A DNA stretch of 7,120 bases from Pseudomonadota bacterium (GCA_030836925.1 JAUPLK010000080.1:1-7120), one strand, 5' to 3'; numbered from the stretch's first letter, positions 1 to 6,541 are shown. Translations and numbers: made by a program. The notes: generated by a model from the sequence alone, not told the origin.

Positions 1-492
1 GGTGATATAGGAAATTGCGCCGGCGAACGCCGAGCGACCGAACAATGCACTCTGCGGCCCCTTGACCACCTCGATCCGCTCCACGTCACTGAGCAGGCGC
101 CGGTTGGCCAGCAGGCCCGAACCGGCAGAGATCAGGTTCTCGGTCGTGACGTCGATGCCATCAATCAGGAAGGCGACGTTGGAACGACCTCGCGTATTCG
201 ACAGGCCGCGAACCGTAATGCGGTTGTCCGCCGGTCCAAAGGACTGGTCAAACTTCACGCTGGGCTGGTTCTGCACCACGTCGGCAAGGCTGTTGATGCC
301 CTGGCGCTGGATCTGCTCGGCAGTGATCGCGGAAACAGCGAGCGGAATATCCTGCAGGTTCTCTTCGCGTTTGCGGGTCGTGACCACGACCTCTTCGATC
401 TGGGCCAGGACCGTTACCGGCACTGACGACCCGATGGCAACTGCGATCCATGCAGACGCAACCAGACTATTGGCATTCTTGGTCGTGGACAT
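1..492 (-). CDS. TonB-dependent outer-membrane receptor, N-terminal part (cut by window edge)
   Basis: The minus strand is open from an ATG at 492 to base 1, giving the first 164 residues of a larger protein. Residues 1-30 look like a signal peptide, with a hydrophobic core and a likely cleavage at VLA|Q. It is followed by EEVVVT (33-38), the usual TonB-box-like start of this family, and KREENLQDIPLAVSAI. Residues 45-164 match a plug domain: TVRGLSN (93-99), FLIDGI (108-113), VERIEVVKGPQSALFGRSAFAGAI (137-160). The start is supported by AGGGG at 504-500, seven bases upstream. Such receptors import large or scarce ligands across the outer membrane using TonB-ExbBD energy. The ligand-specific 22-strand barrel lies outside the window, so the substrate cannot be given. 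It is transcribed away from the two beta-barrel genes, and proximity to glycogen genes is not evidence of a sugar substrate. Confidence 0.93.
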   Translation of the reverse strand, partial: MSTTKNANSLVASAWIAVAIGSSVPVTVLAQIEEVVVTTRKREENLQDIPLAVSAITAEQIQRQGINSLADVVQNQPSVKFDQSFGPADNRITVRGLSNTRGRSNVAFLIDGIDVTTENLISAGSGLLANRRLLSDVERIEVVKGPQSALFGRSAFAGAISYIT

Positions 493-520
493 TCGGATTC
501 CCCTGGAAGGCAACGGGCGC

Positions 521-529
521 ATGATAGCA
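521..529 (-). promoter_or_regulatory. Candidate extended -10 promoter of the TonB-dependent receptor
   Basis: Read on the minus strand, 529-521 is TGCTATCAT, an extended -10 element (TGn plus a TATAAT-like hexamer with five of six matches). The hexamer 17 bp upstream, GTAGCG, is a poor -35, which fits an extended -10 promoter. Transcription would begin near 514 and give a leader of about 22 bases carrying the AGGGG ribosome binding site. This is a motif match only. Confidence 0.4.
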
Positions 530-566
530 AACCGTTACCCGGTCGCTACCCCCGGTGAGGGCCATC

Positions 567-599
567 GGCTATAGCCAGTCCGAAATCGATTCGCTATAG
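567..599. repeat. Repeated GCTATAG motif, first copy a 10-bp palindrome
   Basis: GGCTATAGCC at 567-576 is a perfect 10-bp palindrome. GCTATAG recurs at 593-599, exactly 25 bp after the copy at 568-574. The first copy overlaps the proposed -35 and the second the proposed -10 of the downstream barrel gene. This could be an operator for a dimeric regulator of the divergent genes. It could also be chance combined with a TATA-like -10 element, because the motif is short. Confidence 0.35.
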
Positions 600-600
600 T
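572..600 (+). promoter_or_regulatory. Candidate sigma-70 promoter of the two beta-barrel genes
   Basis: TAGCCA (572-577, four of six matches to TTGACA) and TATAGT (595-600, five of six matches to TATAAT) are separated by an optimal 17 bp. Transcription would start near 607 and leave a leader of about 40 bases. That leader ends in the strong ribosome binding site GAGGAGA at 636-642. Confidence 0.45.
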
Positions 601-647
601 CGCTCGCGTTTTCCGCCATCCGCATCGATCATTCCGAGGAGATAACC

Positions 648-1322
648 ATGAATGCCAGGCAGGTCCGGTTGCTGACGCTTGCTGCTCTGCCGCTGGTCAC
701 AGGCGGCTGGATGACCAGTGCGCTGGCTGAAGGACCGCAATACACCTATTTCGATGCCGGCTATCAGTGGGTGGATACCAACAACGCGGTGCGCATGGAC
801 AGTGGGCAGCATGAGGGCATCAAGCTGAATGGCTCGCTGGGACTCGCCGAGTTCGGATCGGTCGGCGTACATCTGTTTGGCGAATATTTCGATGGCGACT
901 ACGTCGGGGCTGAAGACGGTTGCGGTGACCGTGACTCCCAGTCCTATGTGGCCGGTCTCGGCGCGCACTACCGCCTGACGCCAACCACCCACCTGGTGGC
1001 CAATGTCGGCTATGTCGACGTTGAAATGGATGTCGCCGATGGCAACTGCGCCAAGACCAGCGTCGACGACGACGGCTACGCGGTCGAAGGCCTGATCCGC
1101 GGCTCGCTTTCCGAACAGATCGAGCTTGAAGCAGGCTATCGCTATACGGACCTGAGTGACTCGGACATCGATAACCGCGATGCCATCATTGGCCTCGCCT
1201 ACCTTTTCAACGACCAGCTGACGCTGCGGGTACGCGGCGTGGTGTTTGACGACGACACGGGCATCGAACTCGGCGTCCGGTTCAATTTCGCCAGCCTGCT
1301 GGGACGCGATTATCTGTTCTGA
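648..1322 (+). CDS. Secreted small outer-membrane beta-barrel protein, function unknown
   Basis: This encodes 224 aa. ATG 648 follows GAGGAGA (636-642) with five bases between. Residues 1-27 form a signal peptide with likely cleavage at ALA|EG. The mature part alternates short amphipathic strands with acidic loops: YTYFDAGYQWV, GSVGVHLFGEYF, QSYVAGLGAHYRL, HLVANVGYVDVEM, GYAVEGLIRGSL, QIELEAGYRYTDL, AIIGLAYLF, LTLRVRGVVF, GIELGVRFNF. This pattern and size suit an 8- to 10-stranded barrel ending in a C-terminal Phe, the usual barrel-assembly signal. Its only two cysteines after the signal peptide, C92 and C134, sit in predicted loops rich in Asp and Gly and could form a disulfide. I do not recognise a named family beyond generic outer-membrane beta-barrel, and no ligand or enzyme motif is visible. 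It is probably co-transcribed with the next gene, 43 bases downstream. Confidence 0.85.
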   Translation: MNARQVRLLTLAALPLVTGGWMTSALAEGPQYTYFDAGYQWVDTNNAVRMDSGQHEGIKLNGSLGLAEFGSVGVHLFGEYFDGDYVGAEDGCGDRDSQSYVAGLGAHYRLTPTTHLVANVGYVDVEMDVADGNCAKTSVDDDGYAVEGLIRGSLSEQIELEAGYRYTDLSDSDIDNRDAIIGLAYLFNDQLTLRVRGVVFDDDTGIELGVRFNFASLLGRDYLF

Positions 1323-1365
1323 GCAGAACCAAAAGACATCAACTCACAGAATTCGGGAGCAGCCT

Positions 1366-2070
1366 ATGAGCAGGATTTTGGCCACCATCATCGCGGTGAT
1401 GCTGAGTACACCGACGATCGCCACGGCTGGCGCATACGTAGGCATCGGTATCGGCGGTACCCGCACGGAGTCATCGCTTGCGGATCTCGGCCTTGTTCCG
1501 GCCTGTCCATCAACGACCGCAGGTTGCTATCAGGATCTTGAACCGCCACCGGTCGGCGTTGGCAGCAACCCCGACTTTGCCGGTTCCGATGTCACCTACA
1601 ACTTCGTGGCCGGCTGGATGTTCAACCAGAATATCGGCATCGAAGTCGGCTACATCGATTTTGGCCAGGCAACCGACGATCTCGGCCTGCCCGATGCCTG
1701 CGCTAATTTTGGTTGTTCCAGCCGCCAATGGACCACCGAACTGAAGCGGGATGGATTCCAGGCATTCCTCATCGGCAACCTGCCGCTGAATGAGAGCGTC
1801 GACCTGTACGGCAAGCTTGGTGCCATCAACTGGGATGCTGATTACCAGGGCTACGAGCGCAGCGAACTCTACGCATCCGGCCCACCGCTTCCGGTACAGA
1901 ATCCCCGTATCAACGGTTCCGATGACGGAACGGATCTGGCTGGCGGCTTCGGCGTCAACCTGCGGACCGACTCCCCCTTCAGCCTGCGAGCCGATTTCAC
2001 CTACTACGATTTCGATGACTCGGACTCCTCTTTCGTGCTGCAACTGATGGGAATGTACAACTTCAAGTAG
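1366..2070 (+). CDS. OmpA-like outer-membrane beta-barrel protein
   Basis: This encodes 234 aa. The open frame extends upstream to an ATG at 1246, inside the previous gene. The real start is ATG 1366, because it has GGGAG at 1355-1359 with a six-base spacer and opens directly into a signal peptide (1-21, cleavage ATA|GA). Mature features are typical of the small OmpA/OprF-type transmembrane barrel: GAYVGIGIGGTR at the first strand, VTYNFVAGWMFNQNIGIEVGYIDFG (76-100), DGFQAFLIGNLPL, VDLYGKLGAINWDADYQ (145-161), GTDLAGGFGVNL, FSLRADFTYYDF, and a last strand ending YNFK. There is no C-terminal peptidoglycan-binding OmpA domain, so this is a barrel-only protein. Four cysteines (C47/C54 and C112/C117) fall as two close pairs in predicted external loops. 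The exact role is unknown. Membrane integrity or a small pore are guesses. Confidence 0.87.
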   Translation: MSRILATIIAVMLSTPTIATAGAYVGIGIGGTRTESSLADLGLVPACPSTTAGCYQDLEPPPVGVGSNPDFAGSDVTYNFVAGWMFNQNIGIEVGYIDFGQATDDLGLPDACANFGCSSRQWTTELKRDGFQAFLIGNLPLNESVDLYGKLGAINWDADYQGYERSELYASGPPLPVQNPRINGSDDGTDLAGGFGVNLRTDSPFSLRADFTYYDFDDSDSSFVLQLMGMYNFK

Positions 2071-2098
2071 GGCATCCCGCCAGCACAATGCCTGATCA

Positions 2099-2129
2099 CA
2101 GGCCCCGCTCTGCGGGGCCTGTTTTTTTT
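2099..2129 (+). terminator. Strong intrinsic terminator after the beta-barrel gene pair
   Basis: CAGGCCCCG (2099-2107) pairs perfectly with CGGGGCCTG (2113-2121) around a 5-base loop, and eight T residues follow at 2122-2129. The stem is 9 bp and GC-rich. There is no matching A-tract on the left side, so it acts on plus-strand transcription only. It separates the barrel genes from glgA. Confidence 0.96.
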
Positions 2130-2158
2130 GCGATCCTGATAAGCGATCATCCCGACCC

Positions 2159-3646
2159 ATGACCCCCCTGCGCATCCTGATGATCACCGCGGAGTACACG
2201 CCGCTGGCCAAGACCGGTGGACTCGCGGATATGGTCGCCGGCCTCAGTGCCCGGTTGGCAGCATCAGGCCATGACGTCTGCGTCGTCATGCCGAGATATC
2301 GCGGGCTTGAAGTGCCAGGTGATGCCGCGGCTGTCCCGCAGGGCAATATCCCGGTTGCCGGTGGAATATCCCCAGTAGCCCTGAACGGAACATACCCCCG
2401 GTATGAATTCATCTGCAGCAGGACTGCTGCCGCCCCCCAGATCTGCCAGGTCGACGCACCAGACTTCTTTTCCGGCAATGCCATCTACGGCGGAGGCAAT
2501 ACGGAAGCACTGCGCTTCGCGCTGCTGTCGCATGCCGCACTGGCGCTCTGTCAGCAGCTCGGCTGGGCGCCCCACATCGTGCACTGTCATGACTGGCACG
2601 CATCGCTGGCACCCCTGTTGCTGAACACGTATCGGCTGCATGAGCCGCTGTTCCGTGATGCAAGCTCCGTGCTGACCATTCACAACATTGGCTATCAGGG
2701 TGTTTTTCCGGCAGCCCTGGCCAACAAGCTGGGACTGACAGATCCGGCTCCGTTGCTGTCGCCCGTTATAGAAGGGCCACCTACGCTGAATTTTCTGCGC
2801 GCTGGCATCGCCGCAGCGGATGCTCTGACCACCGTCAGTCCGACGCATGCCGCTGAAGTCCTCACTCCCGAGTATGGCAAGGGGCTTGACGAGTTGCTGC
2901 GACAACGCCGGAACCGGCTGGTCGGAATACTGAATGGTGTGGACTATGCCCACTGGGATCCGGTATCAGATCCTCGACTGCCACACCCGTACGGCCCCGG
3001 GGATATCACTGGCAAACTGGTGTGTCGCGCCGAATTGAGAAAGCGTTCGGGGCTGAGCGATGCAGGCGACGTGCCGATACTGGGCATGGTCTCGCGACTG
3101 GCTGCACAGAAAGGCATTGAACTCGTGCTCCATGCATTGCCGCCCTTTCTGCGCGACAACTCGTGTCAGGCTGTCGTCCTCGGTGAAGGCGACCCGCCCT
3201 ATGCCGAAGCCCTGCAGCAACTGGCGGCAGACATGCCGGGCCGGTTTGCGTTCATCCCGGCGCACAGTGAAAGCATTGCGCGGCTGATTTTTGCCGGCAG
3301 TGATGCCTTTCTGGTTCCGTCGTTGTATGAACCCTGCGGGCTGACGCAGATGTATGCCTTGCGTTACGGCTCGGTACCCATCGTGCGCGATACTGGCGGA
3401 CTGCGCGACACGGTGACACATTTTGATCCGCACAGCGGCATCGGTACTGGCAGCGTGTTCCGCGATGCTGATACCGGCGGCCTGAGCTGGGCCATCAGCC
3501 AGGTGCTGGCCTGGCACCAGCAGCCTTCGGCCTGGCAACGATTGCGCCAGAACGGCATGCAGGCAGACTTTTCATGGGCACACCAGACGCCCCATTATCT
3601 GGCTCTGTACCGGCGTCTCGCCGGACTTCAGCCGCAGGCGTCCTGA
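2159..3646 (+). CDS. glgA: Glycogen synthase (ADP-glucose type, GT5)
   Basis: This 495-aa cytoplasmic enzyme transfers glucose from ADP-glucose to the non-reducing end of alpha-1,4-glucan. Residues 1 to about 240 form the GT5 N-terminal domain: KTGGLAD (18-24, ADP-glucose-binding Lys18), HCHDWH (142-147), TIHNIGYQG (173-181), SPTHAAEV (227-234). NGVD (259-262) leads into the C-terminal Rossmann domain with SRLAAQKG (312-319; Arg313 and Lys318 match E. coli R300/K305), YEPCGLTQ (390-397; Glu391 matches E. coli E377) and DTGGLRDTV (411-419). Length is close to the usual 470-500 aa and all expected catalytic residues are present. ATG 2159 places KTGG at the normal distance from the N terminus, but no Shine-Dalgarno sequence is visible and the terminator ends only 29 bases upstream. 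The last 75 bases overlap malQ tail-to-tail. Together with glgC and glgB it forms the glycogen pathway. Confidence 0.97.
   Translation: MTPLRILMITAEYTPLAKTGGLADMVAGLSARLAASGHDVCVVMPRYRGLEVPGDAAAVPQGNIPVAGGISPVALNGTYPRYEFICSRTAAAPQICQVDAPDFFSGNAIYGGGNTEALRFALLSHAALALCQQLGWAPHIVHCHDWHASLAPLLLNTYRLHEPLFRDASSVLTIHNIGYQGVFPAALANKLGLTDPAPLLSPVIEGPPTLNFLRAGIAAADALTTVSPTHAAEVLTPEYGKGLDELLRQRRNRLVGILNGVDYAHWDPVSDPRLPHPYGPGDITGKLVCRAELRKRSGLSDAGDVPILGMVSRLAAQKGIELVLHALPPFLRDNSCQAVVLGEGDPPYAEALQQLAADMPGRFAFIPAHSESIARLIFAGSDAFLVPSLYEPCGLTQMYALRYGSVPIVRDTGGLRDTVTHFDPHSGIGTGSVFRDADTGGLSWAISQVLAWHQQPSAWQRLRQNGMQADFSWAHQTPHYLALYRRLAGLQPQAS
3572..3646. other. Tail-to-tail coding overlap of glgA and malQ
   Basis: The last 25 codons, stop included, of glgA and of malQ occupy the same 75 bp on opposite strands. 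Codons are in exact antisense register: each glgA codon is the reverse complement of a malQ codon. The malQ stop TGA is the complement of the TCA codon for GlgA Ser472. GlgA residues here (FSWAHQTPHYLALYRRL) look like normal family C-terminus. The malQ-encoded tail (about the last 21 residues) runs past the usual family end. No hairpin with a T-tract for either gene is seen nearby. Confidence 0.85.
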
Positions 3647-5101
3647 AGCAGCGGCATGAGTCCGCCAGACGGCAGCGAAATCTGCCGGCAGCTGCGACCA
3701 GTCGAAACGCCATGTCCAGTTGCCCTTCGTGGTGCCAGGTACATTCATTCGTCCTGCAGAATCCAGGCCGAGCAGATCCTGGAACGGCAGGATCGCGACG
3801 CGGGCAGGTGACTGATAGACCGCATCGATGAGCGCTCCCGGCATATCGGCAGGACCACAATGCAAGAGCTCATTGATGTAGTGCCGGGTGTCGTCACCGA
3901 GACCGGCGTACCAGCCCAGCAACGTGTCATTGTCATGCGTACCGGTGTAGATCACCGCCTCTTCAACCTGGTTATCCGGCAGGTATGGATTGTCCGCGGA
4001 ACCATCAAATGCAAACTGCATGACCAGCATGCCGGGCAGGCGATACTGCTGGCGGAGCTGGTGTACCTCGGGCGTAATGGTACCCAGGTCCTCGGCGACG
4101 AAGTGTCGGCCCTCGCCGCCGGCGCCCAGCGCCTGCAGCAGCTCGGATCCCGGCGCCTCTCGCCAGCACCCTTCGCGCGCCGACTTCGCCCCGACAGGAA
4201 CTTCCCAATAAGCCTGCAGGCCACGGAAGTGATCGATGCGCAGGCAATCAAAGCGCCGCATCTGATTGGCGACACGGTCCTGCCACCAGCGAAAACCGTC
4301 AGCCTCCATCCGGTCCCAGGCATAGAGCGGGTTGCCCCAGACCTGCCCATCCTCGCTGAAATAGTCGGGCGGCACGCCGGCAACGGCTTCCGGCTGACCC
4401 GCCGGGTCAACCCGAAACAGCGTCCGATGCCACCAGACATCCGCACTGTCCAGATCCACATAGATGGGCAGATCGCCCATCAACTGGACACCGCGCGCAG
4501 CGGCGTACTGGCGCAAATCAGCCCACTGCCGATCGAAGATCCACTGCTCGAATGCCACTTCGCGAACCTGCGCATCGGCTTGTTTCAGCAAGCCGGAAAT
4601 TGCAGCCGGCGTGCGATGACGGATGGCATCAGGCCAGGTCCACCAGCCGTTCTGCCCGTACTGTTCGCGGGCAACACGGAACAGGGCATAGGGCAACAGC
4701 CAGCTGCGCCGGGCTTGCCACCAGGCTGCAAACTCACTGCGCTCAGAGTGGCGCGCAGAGCGCCGAAAGCCCTCCCACGCCTGACGCAGCAGCGCCGCAC
4801 GTTCTGGCCAGCCGCCACCATCGACGATGCTCGTCTCCGGCAACCAGCCAGCCGACTTCAGCGGTGCCGGATCGATCAGGCGGGCATTGCCGGCAAAAGC
4901 AGAGGTCATCTGATAGGGAGACAGCGAATCACCGACCGGGCCCACTGGCAGCATTTGCCAGAGACTGAATCCGCCGGCTGCCAGCCGCTCGACAAATCGC
5001 CGCGCGTCATCGCCGAGCAAGCCGCTCTCCCAGTGTCCCGGCAGAGAAGTCGGGTGCAGCAGGACACCCGCAGAGCGGCCTTCTGAAAGCAGGTCAGTCA
5101 C
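3572..5101 (-). CDS. malQ: 4-alpha-glucanotransferase (amylomaltase, GH77)
   Basis: This 509-aa cytoplasmic enzyme moves alpha-1,4-glucan segments between maltodextrins, releasing glucose and building longer acceptors. GH77 motifs occur in order: LLHPTSLPG (14-22), SPYQ (61-64), SAFAGN (67-72), GDLPIYVD (209-216), GVPPDYF (242-248), WGNP (255-258), RIDHFRG (288-294, nucleophile Asp290), AEDLG (336-340, acid/base Glu337), THDND (388-392, stabilising Asp390) and GNWTWRFDW (460-468). The three catalytic residues lie very near their positions in Thermus amylomaltase (D293, E340, D395). The frame stays open into glgC (ATG at 5134 or 5170). GTG 5101 is preferred because it gives the normal N-terminus and leaves a 13-bp gap after the glgC stop. 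The final ~21 residues extend past the usual family end, antisense to glgA. It is probably co-transcribed with glgC and supplies or reshapes short glucans. Confidence 0.95.
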   Translation of the reverse strand: MTDLLSEGRSAGVLLHPTSLPGHWESGLLGDDARRFVERLAAGGFSLWQMLPVGPVGDSLSPYQMTSAFAGNARLIDPAPLKSAGWLPETSIVDGGGWPERAALLRQAWEGFRRSARHSERSEFAAWWQARRSWLLPYALFRVAREQYGQNGWWTWPDAIRHRTPAAISGLLKQADAQVREVAFEQWIFDRQWADLRQYAAARGVQLMGDLPIYVDLDSADVWWHRTLFRVDPAGQPEAVAGVPPDYFSEDGQVWGNPLYAWDRMEADGFRWWQDRVANQMRRFDCLRIDHFRGLQAYWEVPVGAKSAREGCWREAPGSELLQALGAGGEGRHFVAEDLGTITPEVHQLRQQYRLPGMLVMQFAFDGSADNPYLPDNQVEEAVIYTGTHDNDTLLGWYAGLGDDTRHYINELLHCGPADMPGALIDAVYQSPARVAILPFQDLLGLDSAGRMNVPGTTKGNWTWRFDWSQLPADFAAVWRTHAAASGRLRLKSGETPVQSQIMGRLVCP

Positions 5102-5117
5102 CAGCCCTGCCCCCTCA
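5102..5117 (-). promoter_or_regulatory. malQ ribosome binding site overlapping the glgC stop
   Basis: On the minus strand the glgC stop TGA (5117-5115) merges into GAGGGG (5116-5111), nine bases before GTG 5101. This supports the GTG start of malQ and suggests that translation of the two genes is coupled. Confidence 0.6.
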
Positions 5118-6449
5118 GCTCTGGGCAAGAGCATTTGGACTGGCGATACGCTCCCGAGCCGCCGCCACACCGCAATTCTTCAGCATGTCCGGGGTAACCA
5201 GAACCACACCCTGCCCGGTCACATGAAAACGCTGCCGGTCCAGCACAGCATCCTCGCCAATGACCATCCCGTCCGGTATGGCGCAACCCTCATCAAGGAT
5301 CGCCCGACTGATACGGCAGCCGCGGCCAATCTTCACATGCGGCAAGACGACCGACCGGAAGACCTCGCTGCGCTCGTTGACCGTGACATTGAAGAACAGC
5401 AGGGACTCACGGATGACGGCACCGGAAACAATGCATCCGCCGGCCACCATCGAGTTGATCGCAACGCCTCTGCGGCCCTCTTCGTCGAGCACGAATTTGG
5501 CGCAGGGTGTCTGCTCCTGATAGGTCCAGATGGGCCACTCGGAATCGTAGAGGTTCAGCTCCGGACTGACGAATATCAGCTCCATGTTGGCCGCGTAAAA
5601 CGCATCTACCGTACCGACATCACGCCAATAGGCCTGCGCTTCCGTTTCGACGCTCTCAAAGGGATAGGCGAATATCCGGCTGTTGCCGATCGCCGCCGGG
5701 ATGATGTTCTTGCCGAAATCGTGGGCCGACGACGGATCAAGTGCGTCACGGTTCAGCGTATTACGCAGATATTCCACGCTGAACACATAGATACCCATCG
5801 ACGCCAGGGCCACATCGTTGCGGCCGGGCATCGGCTCGGGATTCTTCGGCTTCTCGCTGAAACGCACGATGCGCTGATCGGCATCCAGGGTCGCGATGCC
5901 GAATTCATGCGCCTGATGTATGGGCACCTGAACCATGCCGAGGGTGACGTCTGCGGCACGGGCCACGTGAAACGCGATCATCGGCCCGTAGTCCATCTTG
6001 TAGACATGGTCACCTGCCAATACCAGCACCAGCTCGGGATCATGTGCCTGGATGATATCCAGATTCTGGAAAACGCAATCGGCGGTACCCCGATACCAGA
6101 GCTCACCGAGCTTTTGCTGGGCCGGAACGAGCTGCACAAACTCACCCAGTTCGCCACGGAGGTAGCCCCAGCCGCGCTGGATATGCTGGGTAAGGGAATG
6201 CGACTTGTACTGCGTCATGACCAGAATCTGCCGGATCCCGGAATTGACGCAATTGGAAAGACTGAAGTCGATGATGCGGTATTTCCCGCCGAAGGGCGTC
6301 GCTGGTTTGGCGCGATGCTCGGTGAGCTGGCGCAGGCGCTCGCCACGCCCACCGGCCATTACGATGGCCATGGTGCTCTTGGTAAGCTGGCTGACGAAGC
6401 GCCCGGATCGCATGGGTTTCGCGGCACTGCCCGGATGGAAAATACTCAT
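5115..6449 (-). CDS. glgC: Glucose-1-phosphate adenylyltransferase (ADP-glucose pyrophosphorylase)
   Basis: This 444-aa enzyme converts ATP and glucose-1-phosphate to ADP-glucose and pyrophosphate, the committed and allosterically controlled step of glycogen synthesis. The nucleotidyltransferase domain shows GGRGERL (33-39), AKPATPFGGKYRIIDF (47-62), WYRGTAD (118-124, Tyr119 matching E. coli Y114), LAGDHVYKMDY (144-154, catalytic Asp147), FSEKP (197-201, Lys200 matching the glucose-1-phosphate-binding K195), ASMGIYVF (216-223) and YWRDVGT (274-280). From about residue 300 a left-handed beta-helix domain follows, ending in VLVTPDML. Length agrees with E. coli (431 aa). The frame is open upstream to 6755, but ATG 6449 has GAGG five bases upstream and gives the normal N-terminus. 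The longer version would run through the divergent glgB. Position 45 is His where E. coli has activator-binding Lys39. It heads the glgC-malQ operon. Confidence 0.97.
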   Translation of the reverse strand: MSIFHPGSAAKPMRSGRFVSQLTKSTMAIVMAGGRGERLRQLTEHRAKPATPFGGKYRIIDFSLSNCVNSGIRQILVMTQYKSHSLTQHIQRGWGYLRGELGEFVQLVPAQQKLGELWYRGTADCVFQNLDIIQAHDPELVLVLAGDHVYKMDYGPMIAFHVARAADVTLGMVQVPIHQAHEFGIATLDADQRIVRFSEKPKNPEPMPGRNDVALASMGIYVFSVEYLRNTLNRDALDPSSAHDFGKNIIPAAIGNSRIFAYPFESVETEAQAYWRDVGTVDAFYAANMELIFVSPELNLYDSEWPIWTYQEQTPCAKFVLDEEGRRGVAINSMVAGGCIVSGAVIRESLLFFNVTVNERSEVFRSVVLPHVKIGRGCRISRAILDEGCAIPDGMVIGEDAVLDRQRFHVTGQGVVLVTPDMLKNCGVAAARERIASPNALAQS

Positions 6450-6541
6450 GACCGCCTCACTGCCCGATGTGTCAGACTGCCAACGAATGTAACACCATAC
6501 GGCTACTAGTTCACCCGAATTGCCAAGGCCAGAACCTGCCC
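6450..6541. promoter_or_regulatory. Divergent control region between glgC and glgB
   Basis: This 92-bp spacer must carry the start signals for both glgC (minus) and glgB (plus) unless these lie inside the opposite gene. On the minus strand GTGAAC (6514-6509) and TACATT (6491-6486) are 17 bp apart and could be a weak sigma-70 promoter for glgC, with a start near 6479. They match the consensus at only three and four of six positions. GAGG just before glgC ATG 6449 is a good ribosome binding site. On the plus side I see no convincing promoter, and only AAGG at 6525-6528, 13 bases before glgB, which is a poor site. No terminator and no long palindrome were found. Confidence 0.45.

Noticed and set aside
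62..574. A 170-codon plus-strand frame at the left edge
   Set aside because: It is antisense to the TonB-dependent receptor, whose minus-strand frame is open to the window edge and shows clear plug-domain motifs.
1246..1365. A 40-residue N-terminal extension of the second barrel protein
   Set aside because: It overlaps the end of the first barrel gene out of frame and would bury the clear signal peptide that begins at ATG 1366.
2130..2149. GCGATC repeated twice, 14 bp apart, before glgA
   Set aside because: Six-base repeats at this spacing are expected by chance, and there is no further symmetry or conservation to support an operator.
1510..2484. A 324-codon minus-strand frame across the second barrel gene, the terminator and the start of glgA
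   Set aside because: It crosses an intrinsic terminator and two well-supported genes on the other strand, and has no domain, signal peptide or ribosome binding site.
3647..3700. A possible terminator for glgA inside malQ
   Set aside because: Only short GC-rich palindromes such as CTGCCGGCAG occur, with no T-tract, so an intrinsic terminator cannot be supported.
3860..5086. A 408-codon open frame on the plus strand opposite malQ
   Set aside because: It lies wholly antisense to a clear GH77 gene. It has no recognisable domain or ribosome binding site, and its composition (Arg, Pro, Gln, Ala rich) is typical of a shadow frame in GC-rich DNA.
5223..6509. A 428-codon open frame on the plus strand opposite glgC
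   Set aside because: It is antisense to a strongly supported glgC, has no family motifs, and reads through the glgC/glgB control region.
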